Positions 16,100-23,873 of a DNA stretch of 64,000 nt are shown piece by piece. Source of the DNA: JACKCD01 sp041390905 (lineage in GTDB: Bacteria > Chloroflexota > Anaerolineae > Promineifilales > Promineifilaceae). The stretch lies in NCBI GenBank assembly GCA_041390905.1, contig JAWKPA010000015.1:310001-374000 (forward strand), read 5' to 3'. The notes below the pieces were generated by a model that was not told where the DNA came from, ran no database searches, and saw only the letters and a program-made list of their open reading frames with translations. Both the position numbers and the translations under genes were made by a program. Each line of letters starts with the position of its first letter. Within the stretch, counting starts at the first letter, position 1.

Positions 16100-16954
16100 A
16101 TGGTACGTTTGATGATTGGTGATGTTTTGTATGAAGCCCACGACCGGGTGGCAACGATTACGCTAAACCGGCCGGAGCGGTTTAATGCGATTAGTGCGAC
16201 GATGCCGGATGATTTGGAAACGGCCGTTAACCACGCCGACAACGACCCCACCATCCACGTCATCATCCTCACCGGAGCCGGGCGCGGCTTCTGCGGCGGC
16301 TACGATTTAAAGCAGTTTGCCGAAACCCCCGGCGAAAACCCCGGCATCCAGTCCATGCCCTGGGACCCGATGATTGACTACAAATTTATGAGCCGCTGTA
16401 CGCAAAAATTTATGTCCCTGTGGCACTGCACCAAACCCGTCATTGCCAAAGTTCATGGGGACGCGGTGGCTGGCGGCAGCGACATTGCCCTGTGTGCCGA
16501 TATTGTCATCATGAGCGAGACCGCCCGCATTGGCTACCCACCCGCCCGCGTGTGGGGCTGCCCCACCACCGCCATGTGGGTCTACCGCATTGGCGCAGAA
16601 AAGGCCAAGCGGATGCTGTTTACTGGCGATTTGGTGACGGGCAAGGAAGCGGAAGCGATGGGGCTGATTTACAAGGCTGTGCCGCCGGATAAGCTGGACG
16701 AAACGGTGCAGCAGTTGGCCGACCGCATCAAGGGGGTGCCAAAAAACCAGCTCATGATGATGAAGATGATGGTTAACCAGGCGTATGACAGCATGGGGCT
16801 GGCCCACACGCAACGCATTGCCACCCTGTTTGATGGCATCACCCGCCACAGCCCGGAGGGGGTTTGGTTTAAGCAACGGGCGGAAGAGGTGGGGTTTAAG
16901 CAGGCGGTGGCTGAACGGGATTCGGGCGAGCCTATTCCGGGGAGTAAGGCATAG
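16100..16954 (+). CDS. Enoyl-CoA hydratase/isomerase family protein
   Basis: A 284-residue crotonase-fold enzyme acting on acyl-CoA thioesters. Motifs are ATITLNRPERFNAI at the N-terminus, ILTGAGRGFCGGYDLKQFAE (first oxyanion-hole loop) and VHGDAVAGGSDIALCADIVI (second oxyanion-hole loop). The two catalytic glutamates of classic hydratases are not obvious at GGSDIAL and GYPPARV, so another reaction (isomerase or hydrolase) is possible. ATG 16100 follows GGAGG by 7 bases. AACGGCCGTT at 16219 marks a striking change from G/T-rich to C/A-rich codon choice within the gene. Confidence 0.87.
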   Translation: MVRLMIGDVLYEAHDRVATITLNRPERFNAISATMPDDLETAVNHADNDPTIHVIILTGAGRGFCGGYDLKQFAETPGENPGIQSMPWDPMIDYKFMSRCTQKFMSLWHCTKPVIAKVHGDAVAGGSDIALCADIVIMSETARIGYPPARVWGCPTTAMWVYRIGAEKAKRMLFTGDLVTGKEAEAMGLIYKAVPPDKLDETVQQLADRIKGVPKNQLMMMKMMVNQAYDSMGLAHTQRIATLFDGITRHSPEGVWFKQRAEEVGFKQAVAERDSGEPIPGSKA

Positions 16955-17079
16955 GGCATTAACTGCTTGTTGACATTTTCTCTTGCAGCGATTAAAATTT
17001 AGGCATGTCTAAATATTGTATTAGCTACGCATAAATCCGATCTCGGCAAACTTGGCTTTGTTGAGATCGCGGCGAGGGT

Positions 17080-17103
17080 GGGGGAAAACGGCCGTTTTCC
17101 CCC
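17080..17103. repeat. 24-base perfect palindrome centred on AACGGCCGTT
   Basis: Five G, four A, CGGCCG, four T and five C make a perfect palindrome in the gap before the glycosyltransferase gene. It is a rare fully intergenic copy and the longest perfectly symmetrical one I found. No U-tract follows, so it is not a typical terminator. Confidence 0.9.
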
Positions 17104-17146
17104 TCATCCACCCACACCACACCAAACCACCGCCAGAGGTCATCAC

Positions 17147-18343
17147 ATGGCTAAAATCGCGTATGTCGGGTTGCCCGCGCACGGGCATACCAACCCCACG
17201 CTGCCTGTTGTACAAGCACTCGTTGAGCGTGGGCATGAGGTGCTTTATTACAATGCCGAATGGTTTCGAGACAAGGTTGCCCCAACCGGCGTCACCTTTC
17301 GCCCCTTGCCAGAGCCTCTGCCCACCGAACGGGAAATTTCGGAGGCACTGCGGCAACTTATCCACGCCTCGCTCATCATCGCCCGCATGAGTCCCCATCT
17401 GACGCGGTTTCTAATCCAAGAGTTTGCACAGGAACGGCCGGATTTAGTTATCTATGACTCGGTTGCCATGTGGGGCTACATTGCCGCCCGCACCCACCAC
17501 ATTCCCCAAATTTGCTTCAGCACCACCTTTGTCATGGATGGTTCGCAGGCGGCCATTGGCTGGCGGACGATGGCGCGGTTTATCTGGACGGCGCTGCCCC
17601 ATGTGCCAAAGCTGCTGCGCTGGCGGCGCAAGATGGCGCGGGAGTTTGGCCGGGAAAATTCGGGCGGCATGACTGAGTATGCGGATTTGAACCTGGTGTT
17701 TACATCGCGGGAGTTTCATCCAGAGAATGGGATGATTAACGGCCGTTTTCGCTTCATCGGCCCCGCCATCAACCCTGCCACCCGCCCCGTTGATTTTCCC
17801 TGGGCGCAACTGGGCAACGGCACCAAGGTCTACATCTCCCTCGGCACCATCAACCATCTCAACCCCGCCTTCTACCGCGCCGTCTTCACCGCCTTCGCCG
17901 ATTACCCCGCGCAATTTATCCTGTCCGTTGGGGAACACACCAATATAGCCGAATTAGGCACCATTCCCGCCAACTTCATCGTCTGCAACCACGTGCCGCA
18001 GCTTGAAATTTTGCCCCAGGTAGATGCCTTCATCACCCACGGCGGCATGAACAGCGTCCATGAAGGGCTGTATTATGGTGTGGCGCAAATTGTTGTCCCC
18101 AGCCATTTGGAACAGTTGCTCAACGGCAAGCGCGTGGCCGAAACGCAAACGGGCATTTTGCTGGGCAGCCAATACCCCTATGGCCGCGTCACCGCTCTGG
18201 AACTGCGCCACGCCCTGGACGCACTGCTGGCTGAACCCCACTACCGCCAAAACGCCGCTCGAATGGGGCAAACGCTGAAAAATGCCGGAGGGTATTTGCA
18301 GGCCGTCGCTGAAATTGAAAACTATTTAGGAATGAGGAGCTAA
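17147..18343 (+). CDS. UGT-type glycosyltransferase (MGT/GT1 family)
   Basis: A 398-residue GT-B fold enzyme of family 1, similar to macrolide glycosyltransferases. It opens with YVGLPAHGHTNPTLPVVQAL, whose histidine is the usual catalytic base. It carries the donor-binding motif around FITHGGMNSVHEGLYYGV and VPSHLEQLLNGKRVAE. Such enzymes glycosylate lipids, carotenoids, antibiotics or other small hydrophobic acceptors with NDP-sugars. ATG 17147 follows AGAGGT; the frame is open upstream through the palindrome but that part is not conserved. It is a single gene with no clear partner. Confidence 0.87.
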   Translation: MAKIAYVGLPAHGHTNPTLPVVQALVERGHEVLYYNAEWFRDKVAPTGVTFRPLPEPLPTEREISEALRQLIHASLIIARMSPHLTRFLIQEFAQERPDLVIYDSVAMWGYIAARTHHIPQICFSTTFVMDGSQAAIGWRTMARFIWTALPHVPKLLRWRRKMAREFGRENSGGMTEYADLNLVFTSREFHPENGMINGRFRFIGPAINPATRPVDFPWAQLGNGTKVYISLGTINHLNPAFYRAVFTAFADYPAQFILSVGEHTNIAELGTIPANFIVCNHVPQLEILPQVDAFITHGGMNSVHEGLYYGVAQIVVPSHLEQLLNGKRVAETQTGILLGSQYPYGRVTALELRHALDALLAEPHYRQNAARMGQTLKNAGGYLQAVAEIENYLGMRS

Positions 18344-18360
18344 TAACTTGCACATTGCAG

Positions 18361-18425
18361 GTATAGAGTTACTGGTTATTGGTTATTAGCTACTCGGATA
18401 ATACCCAATAACGAATAACCAATAA
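18361..18425. repeat. Intergenic hairpin of GGTTATTGGTTATT units
   Basis: Repeated GGTTATTGGTTATTAGC words (18371 onward) pair with AATAACGAATAACCAATAAC on the far side of a short loop. Copies with the same word occur at 25434 and 31544. It separates the glycosyltransferase gene from the membrane-protein gene. Confidence 0.8.
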
Positions 18426-18486
18426 CAAATTTAATGACGTAAGTTAATTAATGCTCGTTCCTTAATGAAGGAGACTTTGCCACAAT

Positions 18487-18990
18487 ATGAGCAGTGAACT
18501 ATTGCACCACAGCTTTTTTTATGGAGCCATTTTAACGGTGATGATGACAACGACCTTCCTTACCCTGCTGTTTATTAACCCGGAAATGTGGCTGGATGAT
18601 TACCCGCCGGATATTCGGGCGCGGTTTGGCCCCATGAGCGCCAAAGCCAAACGGCTGAAATGGGTTGCCGGTACGGTTGTGCTGGGTTTCTTTTTGGGTA
18701 TTGTCGTTGTGGCGGCGGCACAGTGGGCGCGGGTGCATTCCCGGTTTACCTTTGGCGAGCTTTTCTGGAGCAGCTTTTTGATCTTTAACCTGTTCAACCT
18801 GTTTGATCTGCTGGTTTTGGATTGGCTGATCTTTGTCACTATCCAGCCGCGCATGGCTATTTTGCCCGGCACAGAGGGGGCAGCAGGGTACAAGGATTAT
18901 GCTTTTCACTTTTATGCTTCGCTAAAAGGGATGGCGGGGTCGGTGCTGGTGAGTGCGGCGGTGGCGGGTGGGGTGATGCTGCTGGCGTGA
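18487..18990 (+). CDS. Uncharacterised four-helix membrane protein
   Basis: A 167-residue protein with about four membrane helices (roughly 10-32, 60-82, 92-115 and 143-165), joined by a short cytoplasmic loop with DDYPPDIRARFGPMSAKAKR. The charged loop and the helix spacing look natural, and AAGGAG lies 13 bases before the ATG. I do not recognise the family. It stands between a glycosyltransferase and a decayed thiolase with no operon context. Confidence 0.6.
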   Translation: MSSELLHHSFFYGAILTVMMTTTFLTLLFINPEMWLDDYPPDIRARFGPMSAKAKRLKWVAGTVVLGFFLGIVVVAAAQWARVHSRFTFGELFWSSFLIFNLFNLFDLLVLDWLIFVTIQPRMAILPGTEGAAGYKDYAFHFYASLKGMAGSVLVSAAVAGGVMLLA

Positions 18991-19101
18991 AGGTGGGAGC
19001 CGTTTTCTCTCCATTGACAAATCATCGCACCCGGCTGGAATACCTGTCGGCTGGTATTTTTCTGCCACTCACATTCGTTTTCTGTCAGGGGATACGACAT
19101 C

Positions 19102-19541
19102 ATGTTTCAGAATAGCTATATTCCCTATGGCGGCTATTGGTCTACACCCTTTGTGAAATGGCAGGGAAGCTTTGCCAGCCTGCACGTCCTCACCTTTGCC
19201 GTCGAGATAGCCAAACAAGCATTGGCGGCTCGCAACGTCACGCCAGACCCATTTTCAACCCTTTATTTAGGCAATACTGTACCTGCTCTCCAATCCTTTT
19301 ACGGTGCGCCCTGAGTAGCGGGTTTGATTGCGCCAAAGGTATCACCGGGCCAACCTTTGCCCCGGCGTGTGCCACATCTGCACAGGTAATCGGTAGCGCG
19401 GCGCGGATGGTCACTCCTATCGAAGTTAACCCCAGCGGATGCAAGGTTATTGCCACGGTTGAAGATGATGAAGGCATTTTCTCCACCTCGGCCAATGGGT
19501 TGGCGCGGCTGCGCCCCGTGATGCGCGGCGGTGGGCGTTGA
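19102..19541 (+). pseudogene. Decayed thiolase-family gene
   Basis: The first 70 codons (NSYIPYGGYWSTPFVKW, then TPDPFSTLYLGNTVPALQSF) match the N-terminus of a thiolase/acetyl-CoA acyltransferase subfamily. The frame is cut by TGA at 19312-19314, exactly where this subfamily has Trp after FYGAP. It resumes in another frame with ITGPTFAPACATSAQVI, which holds the nucleophilic cysteine. It then jumps about 100 residues to EDDEGIFSTSANGLARLRPV and ends at 19541. So at least one nonsense change, one frameshift, an internal deletion and loss of the C-terminus have occurred. Another coding-looking fragment of unknown origin, ending in a frame with THTVANMGVVL-like text, continues to about 19784. 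Confidence 0.75.
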
Positions 19542-19844
19542 TTGGACAATAAAGGCCGAGGCGACGATAGAACGGCGTGAAAATGAGGATTTGCTGCTGC
19601 AGAACAGTTTGGAAAAACGGCCGTTTATCCCCACACCCTTGCCAAAATTTCGTTCACCTCCGGCTCTACCAACCTGCCCAAAGGGGTGGAAGTTCCCCAC
19701 AGCATAACGCTGCATATTGACAACGGCAACCCGACTCCGGCCGGCTTTGCCCACACCGTCGCCAACATGGGCGTAGTACTTTAACCGCACTTTCCGTTCC
19801 TAAGGGTTCGTTCGTTAATAACTTGGGATGTAGAAAGTTAGGCA

Positions 19845-19878
19845 AGAAGTTCAACTTCTTCTGAGAAGTTGAACTTCT
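19845..19878. repeat. AGAAGTTCAACTTCT element, copy 4 (inverted)
   Basis: The arms at 19845-19859 and 19864-19878, with flanks GC on the left and AAATGGGCA on the right, are the reverse complement of 7091-7136 over about 46 bases. It lies between the thiolase remnant and the convergent NUDIX gene. Confidence 0.9.
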
Positions 19879-19995
19879 AAATGGGCAAGTTGTTTAATTT
19901 CCAGCCCTAACTGTAAAGACATGCCTGTATTGTAGAGAATGGGTTATACCAAGCCAACAAAGCTGGCCTGTCCAGCACATTCCCTTAATCCCCCC

Positions 19996-21009
19996 TCACT
20001 TCCAGGCAAAATAAGGCTGCTCAAAGTGAGCCACGCGGGTTGGCTTGCCCAAGATACACACCTCGCGGAACTGGTACAAAATAGCGGCCGTTGGCGCAGC
20101 AATCCAGCTATCGCCCACCGGCATCAGCAAAACCGGGTGTTCGCTTTCGGGGATATTTTGCAAGATGGGGGCATCCTCGCGCATAAATTCCGCCACGGGG
20201 ATGCGGTGGATGGCCTGCACTTCATCGGGGTTGGCAATCAGCCCCGTTACGCGCCCGCCCCAAATAACCACCGGCTTGATGGTGAAGCCGGAGCGGGTGG
20301 TGTAATCATCCAAACGGCCGATAATGCGCTCCCTTCCCAGCTTCAAACCAACCTCCTCTTCCAACTCCCGCAGGGCCGTCTCCTCCGGCCGTTCCCCCTG
20401 GTCAATGCGCCCACCCGGCAGTGCCCACTGCCCCGCGTGTTTCTTCAGCCTGGCCGAGCGGCGCGTCAGCAAAATGGCGGCATCGTCTTCCCAGCTTGGC
20501 TCAAACGGGATGCCGTATACCTCTGGTTGCTGCGCCACATGAACAATGGTGACAGCCACCGCCGCCGCCCGTTTTCCTGCCTCCAGTTCAGCCGATTGAA
20601 AGGCAAAGTCGCGCAAATTGGCGGTAATCGCGTGGCGCAGTTCGTCATCGCAGGAGAGATGGCTCATCCGCCCCTGCGGTTGGTCAATCCGCACGGCAAC
20701 TGCGTAATGGATGGGATGTGGCTCAAATCGTTCTAGCAGGGGGTGCGCGGTATGGGCAATGTCGAGAAAGAAATTCCCGAAGGTACGGGCATGTTGCACT
20801 GTCTCAAAATACAAAATAATTTTGAATCGTAGAGACGCAAAATCTTGCGTCTCCACAGCCTCATCAACCATGTGCCGCAATACCTGCACCCCGCGATAGC
20901 CGGGAATGCCCCTCGTTTCCAGGCGGGGCAGAATGCGTTCGCGCAGGATTGTTTCGTAGGCGTTGGCGTTGGCAAGGGTTGTCCAACTGTGCCATTCTTG
21001 TGCAATCAT
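19996..21009 (-). CDS. NUDIX hydrolase (CoA-pyrophosphatase type) with N-terminal monooxygenase-like domain
   Basis: A 337-residue fusion. Residues about 1-105 (MIAQEWHSWTTLANANAYET, then LPRLETRGIPGYRGVQVL) resemble the ABM (antibiotic biosynthesis monooxygenase) ferredoxin-like fold. From about 160 a NUDIX domain follows, with GGRIDQGERPEETALRELEEEVG as the NUDIX box. The LLTRRSARLKKHAGQWALPGG lead resembles NUDT7/CoA diphosphatases. ATG 21009 overlaps the stop of the upstream MaoC-type gene (ATGA), which fixes the start. A REP-like palindrome at 20832-20853 lies in frame at the end of the first domain and is translated. Confidence 0.82.
   Translation of the reverse strand: MIAQEWHSWTTLANANAYETILRERILPRLETRGIPGYRGVQVLRHMVDEAVETQDFASLRFKIILYFETVQHARTFGNFFLDIAHTAHPLLERFEPHPIHYAVAVRIDQPQGRMSHLSCDDELRHAITANLRDFAFQSAELEAGKRAAAVAVTIVHVAQQPEVYGIPFEPSWEDDAAILLTRRSARLKKHAGQWALPGGRIDQGERPEETALRELEEEVGLKLGRERIIGRLDDYTTRSGFTIKPVVIWGGRVTGLIANPDEVQAIHRIPVAEFMREDAPILQNIPESEHPVLLMPVGDSWIAAPTAAILYQFREVCILGKPTRVAHFEQPYFAWK
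20832..20853. repeat. REP-like palindrome inside the NUDIX fusion gene
   Basis: GAGACGCAA, a 4-base loop AATC, then TTGCGTCTC: perfect 9-base arms. GTAGAGACGCAA-type palindromes are familiar as dispersed repeats in cyanobacteria and some Chloroflexota. Here it lies in a coding region without breaking the frame and encodes ETQDFASLR on the minus strand. A related start, GGAGACGCAA, precedes the AACGGCCGTT copy at 38353. Confidence 0.75.
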
Positions 21010-21866
21010 CTGGTTTGCATCTCCACAGTGGCCGACATTGCCAGGCCGCCGCTGGCGTTGCTGGCCCACGCCTGTCCGCCGGCCGTGCCGTGGACGGTGA
21101 ACGGGTGGGGGTTGAACAGGGGGCTAAGGCCGCGATAGCTGAAGCTGGTGATGCGTTTGCCGGGGTATTGGCGGTAGAAGAGGTCGAGGAGGAGGGCGGC
21201 GGTGAGGGGGCCGTGGACGACGAGATCGGGGTAGCCTTCGTGCTGGCGGCAAAAATCCACGTCGTAGTGGATGCGGTGGCTGTTGAAGGTGAGGGCGGAG
21301 TAGCGGAAGAGCATGACGGGGGTGGGGTGCCAGGTGGTGGAAAAATCGCCGTCTGTGGGGGCGGGCGGCGCAGCCACGGCATTTCCGCCGGTTGTGGCCG
21401 GTTCGCGGTAAACGATGGTTTGTTCTTCCAGCAGGCGGCGTTGGTTGTCTACCAGCAACTCATGTTCGACGATGACGAAGCACAAACGGCCGTTTTTCCC
21501 CTCTTTAGGCGTAATGGCTTTGATCACAGACCGCTTTGTCACCCATTCGCCCAGTCGGAGGGGGTGGACAAAGGTCAATTTGCCCCCGGCCCACATGCGG
21601 CGCGGCGGTGCCTCCGTGCCAAAGCTGACGGGTGGCATGAAGCCCCCTAACTGCGGGTGGCCGTCCGCGCCGACGCTGCCCAGGGGAACGGGTTCGTGGA
21701 AGTAGAGCCAGTGCCAGGCGGGGGGGAGTTCGTCCCCGGTTTGCAGGGTGGGCTGGCGGTTGAGGGTGGCCTGCATGAGGTTGGCGGTAACGGCCGTTAA
21801 TTCCCCCGCCACCACCTGCTCCCTCCCCAGCCATTGATTCAGCTTGTTGATGTCAAACGGTTCCAT
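21006..21866 (-). CDS. MaoC-like / FAS1-type dehydratase (mesaconyl-C4-CoA hydratase-like)
   Basis: A 286-residue double hot-dog protein. The N-terminal half (about 20-150) resembles the FAS1-like dehydratase domain. The C-terminal half carries FRYSALTFNSHRIHYDVDF, the R-hydratase motif in which Asp-His act in catalysis (here in the form NSHRIHYD), followed by LVVHGPLTAALLLDLF. It would add or remove water on a CoA-bound substrate, and the nearest named relative is mesaconyl-C4-CoA hydratase. Its stop overlaps the NUDIX fusion start by ATGA. A CoA-diphosphatase next to a CoA-substrate dehydratase suggests a shared acyl-CoA role. Confidence 0.85.
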   Translation of the reverse strand: MEPFDINKLNQWLGREQVVAGELTAVTANLMQATLNRQPTLQTGDELPPAWHWLYFHEPVPLGSVGADGHPQLGGFMPPVSFGTEAPPRRMWAGGKLTFVHPLRLGEWVTKRSVIKAITPKEGKNGRLCFVIVEHELLVDNQRRLLEEQTIVYREPATTGGNAVAAPPAPTDGDFSTTWHPTPVMLFRYSALTFNSHRIHYDVDFCRQHEGYPDLVVHGPLTAALLLDLFYRQYPGKRITSFSYRGLSPLFNPHPFTVHGTAGGQAWASNASGGLAMSATVEMQTR

Positions 21867-22655
21867 TTATTTCTCCATCCAGCTATCCATCGCTTCGATC
21901 ACCGTCTGCAGCCAGCCGCCCCACCGATCCAGAATTTGGTCGCCATGTTTGGCACCCAAATAAGCCAGGATGAGATGCCCGATGTGGAAGGTAAACAGCG
22001 CGGGCAAGCAGTAAGGTGGCTCAATGTTGCTCCATTGGCACAAAATAGGCAAGCCGCTTTCAGCCTGAAACCAGCGAATGGCGGCTTCGGCAATGGAGAT
22101 GAGCTGGAGGAAGAAGCCGGCCGGGAACAGGGCGAAGGCGATGGGGACGTAGATGAATTGGGCGATGAGCAAAAAGTAGATTTTGAAGGCGTAGATGGTG
22201 TAACCGACGATGAGGTTACGCAGGGTGCGGCGGACGTTGTGCTGGATGAGGTCTACGACGATGGCGACGAGGGGAGCACCGAGAATGAGCATGGGGAGCA
22301 GCAGGGCGGGTTTGTCGAGCTGGTTGGGGAGTTCGAGCAGCCAGTTGATGAGATAGAAGATGAGCAAAACGGCCGTTATTAACCCCACGCCACCCCCCAT
22401 CTTCAACCCATAATCCCGCGCAATCTCGCCCGCTTCCACGCTTTCCCAGCGGCTGCGGATATCCAGGGGGGTGAGCAGTTGGAACATGCCCAGCAGGATT
22501 AGCCCCAGGGCGGCAAAGCCGTGGAGCTTGCTGGCGTGCAGTGCTGGATAATAATGGTAGTAGAGCCAGACCAGCCCGCCAAAGAGGGTGAGGGAGAGGG
22601 TGAGGGAGAGGGTGAAAACGGCCGTTTTCCACCCGTCACGCTTTTTTGAGATCAA
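21867..22655 (-). CDS. Uncharacterised membrane protein overlapping ybaK
   Basis: About 262 residues with roughly six to seven membrane helices, including LFGGLVWLYYHYY, FAALGLILLGMFQLL, GVGLITAVLLIFYLINWLL, ALLLPMLILGAPLVAIVV and a helical end. Unrecognised. I set the start at TTG 22655, the first in-frame start near the end of ybaK; the upstream open frame overlaps ybaK on the same strand and is not membrane-like. The next gene begins one base after this stop, so this gene, the MaoC-type gene and the NUDIX fusion look like one transcript. Confidence 0.6.
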   Translation of the reverse strand: MISKKRDGWKTAVFTLSLTLSLTLFGGLVWLYYHYYPALHASKLHGFAALGLILLGMFQLLTPLDIRSRWESVEAGEIARDYGLKMGGGVGLITAVLLIFYLINWLLELPNQLDKPALLLPMLILGAPLVAIVVDLIQHNVRRTLRNLIVGYTIYAFKIYFLLIAQFIYVPIAFALFPAGFFLQLISIAEAAIRWFQAESGLPILCQWSNIEPPYCLPALFTFHIGHLILAYLGAKHGDQILDRWGGWLQTVIEAMDSWMEK

Positions 22656-23112
22656 CGGCCGTTCCCCCACAAGCCGCCACCAACGCCGCCGGAGCAATGG
22701 CAAACACCGCAAACGGTGTCCCCGCTGCCGCCCACACCACCTCAAAGGGCAGCAAATCCTCGTCCACAAAAATGGGCAGCGGGCTGGCGTGACCAAATGG
22801 CGGCACGCCACCAATGGTGAACCCCGTCGCCGCCTTCACCACCTCGGCACCGGCACGCTGCACCTGCTTGCGCCCCACGCCGCACAGGTTTGCCAACTTG
22901 CGCTCGTCAAGCTGGTTCACCCCCGAAACTAACGCCATTGTGGCTGTGCCAGCCACTTCAAAGCACAAACTCTTCACAATTTGCGCCACCGTGCAGCCAA
23001 TCGCGTCGGCCGCTTCCTGTGCCGTGCGTGTCGTCTGGGCAAATTCCACAATCTCCACAGCCAGCCCCAAGTCACGGGCGGCATCGGCTACTTTTTGGGC
23101 AGATGGGTGCAT
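22636..23112 (-). CDS. YbaK/EbsC-family aminoacyl-tRNA deacylase
   Basis: A 158-residue protein of the YbaK/ProX family that hydrolyses mischarged aminoacyl-tRNAs such as Cys-tRNA(Pro). The family features are AQTTRTAQEAADAIGCTVAQIVKSLCF at about 25-51, with the invariant lysine, the VSGVNQLDERKL block and GGVPPFGH (about 102) near the active site. The length is normal. It overlaps the downstream membrane-protein gene by about 20 bases. It cleans up errors of tRNA charging in the cytoplasm; the exact tRNA target cannot be read from sequence. Confidence 0.9.
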   Translation of the reverse strand: MHPSAQKVADAARDLGLAVEIVEFAQTTRTAQEAADAIGCTVAQIVKSLCFEVAGTATMALVSGVNQLDERKLANLCGVGRKQVQRAGAEVVKAATGFTIGGVPPFGHASPLPIFVDEDLLPFEVVWAAAGTPFAVFAIAPAALVAACGGTAVDLKKA

Positions 23113-23160
23113 AAAAAATGGAGGGACGAGCTTGCAAACAACTTCGTTTCCAAGACTCGT

Positions 23161-23490
23161 TTATTCACTAAACAATTTAGCCAGTGTTTCCAGTACCTGC
23201 TTCTGTGTCGTTGCATCAATGGTGCCAAGCCTTTTGACCAGCCGTGCCTTATCTACCGTTCGGAGTTGGTCTAAAACGATCTGTCCTTCCTGGCTCTGAA
23301 ACTGGCAGTTGATACGTGTAGGATAGGTTCGTCCTTTGGTTGACATGGGCGCGATAATGACCGTGGCAATATAGCGATTGAGTTCATCAGGAGAGATAAC
23401 AAGGCATGGTCGCGTTTTCTGTATTTCATGCCCAATGGTTGGGTCAAGATTGACCAAAAAAACCTCAAATCGCTTTACGACCATTCCCAT
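23161..23490 (-). CDS. mazF: MazF/PemK-family endoribonuclease toxin
   Basis: A 109-residue PemK/MazF protein, a sequence-specific mRNA interferase. It has the usual VKRFEVFLVNLDPTIGHEIQKTRPCLVISPD start with the catalytic Arg, then IIAPMSTKGRTYPTRI with the conserved Ser/Thr, and ends with the standard VLDQLRTVDKARLVKRLG block. It overlaps the antitoxin gene by 16 bases, with antitoxin first. Both starts (ATG 23490 or 23484) keep the domain whole. It appears intact and functional. Confidence 0.92.
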   Translation of the reverse strand: MGMVVKRFEVFLVNLDPTIGHEIQKTRPCLVISPDELNRYIATVIIAPMSTKGRTYPTRINCQFQSQEGQIVLDQLRTVDKARLVKRLGTIDATTQKQVLETLAKLFSE

Positions 23491-23738
23491 TCCTCATCCC
23501 ACTCAGTTGGCAGCAACGCATCATCCAGCAGCTTGTCATCGCCATGATCGGCCATCTCTTTAAACTGTTCTTCCCACCCGTGTCGCGGTGCGACAACTGA
23601 GCGAATCACGATTTTATTGTCTTGCACCGCTAACTCGACTTCTTCACCCAGGTTTGATTGCTCTAGCAGCAGTTTAGGAATGCGAATCCCTTGAGAATTA
23701 CCGATCCTGATGATTTTTGTTTTAACAACGGTTTCCAT
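23475..23738 (-). CDS. mazE: MazE-type antitoxin (AbrB/SpoVT fold)
   Basis: An 87-residue antitoxin. Residues 5-45 form the swapped-hairpin AbrB-type DNA-binding domain (IIRIGNSQGIRIPKLLLEQ, then VELAVQDNKIVIR). The acidic, tryptophan-rich tail (DDALLPTEWDEEWEWS) is the part expected to bind MazF. CAGGAGCTGG precedes the ATG. It normally represses its own operon; no clear operator is visible in the 50 bases upstream. Confidence 0.92.
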   Translation of the reverse strand: METVVKTKIIRIGNSQGIRIPKLLLEQSNLGEEVELAVQDNKIVIRSVVAPRHGWEEQFKEMADHGDDKLLDDALLPTEWDEEWEWS

Positions 23739-23805
23739 CGTTACCAGCTCCTGAAAATAAATGTAGTTACATTGTATCTACCCCTTGGGCTGGGGTCAAG
23801 ATAGC

Positions 23806-23839
23806 AGAAGTTCAACTTCTTCCGAGAAGTTGAACTTCT
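23806..23839. repeat. AGAAGTTCAACTTCT element, copy 5
   Basis: Arms at 23806-23820 and 23825-23839 with the 4-base loop TCCG, then AAATGGG as in copy 4. It separates mazE from the end of cimA. Confidence 0.9.
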
Positions 23840-23873
23840 AAATGGGTAACGAGACCAATACACCAATCACAAA

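Noticed and set aside
21834..22382. A 182-codon plus-strand frame rich in Asp, Glu and Val
   Set aside because: It is antisense to the membrane-protein gene and its composition is that of a reversed hydrophobic segment.
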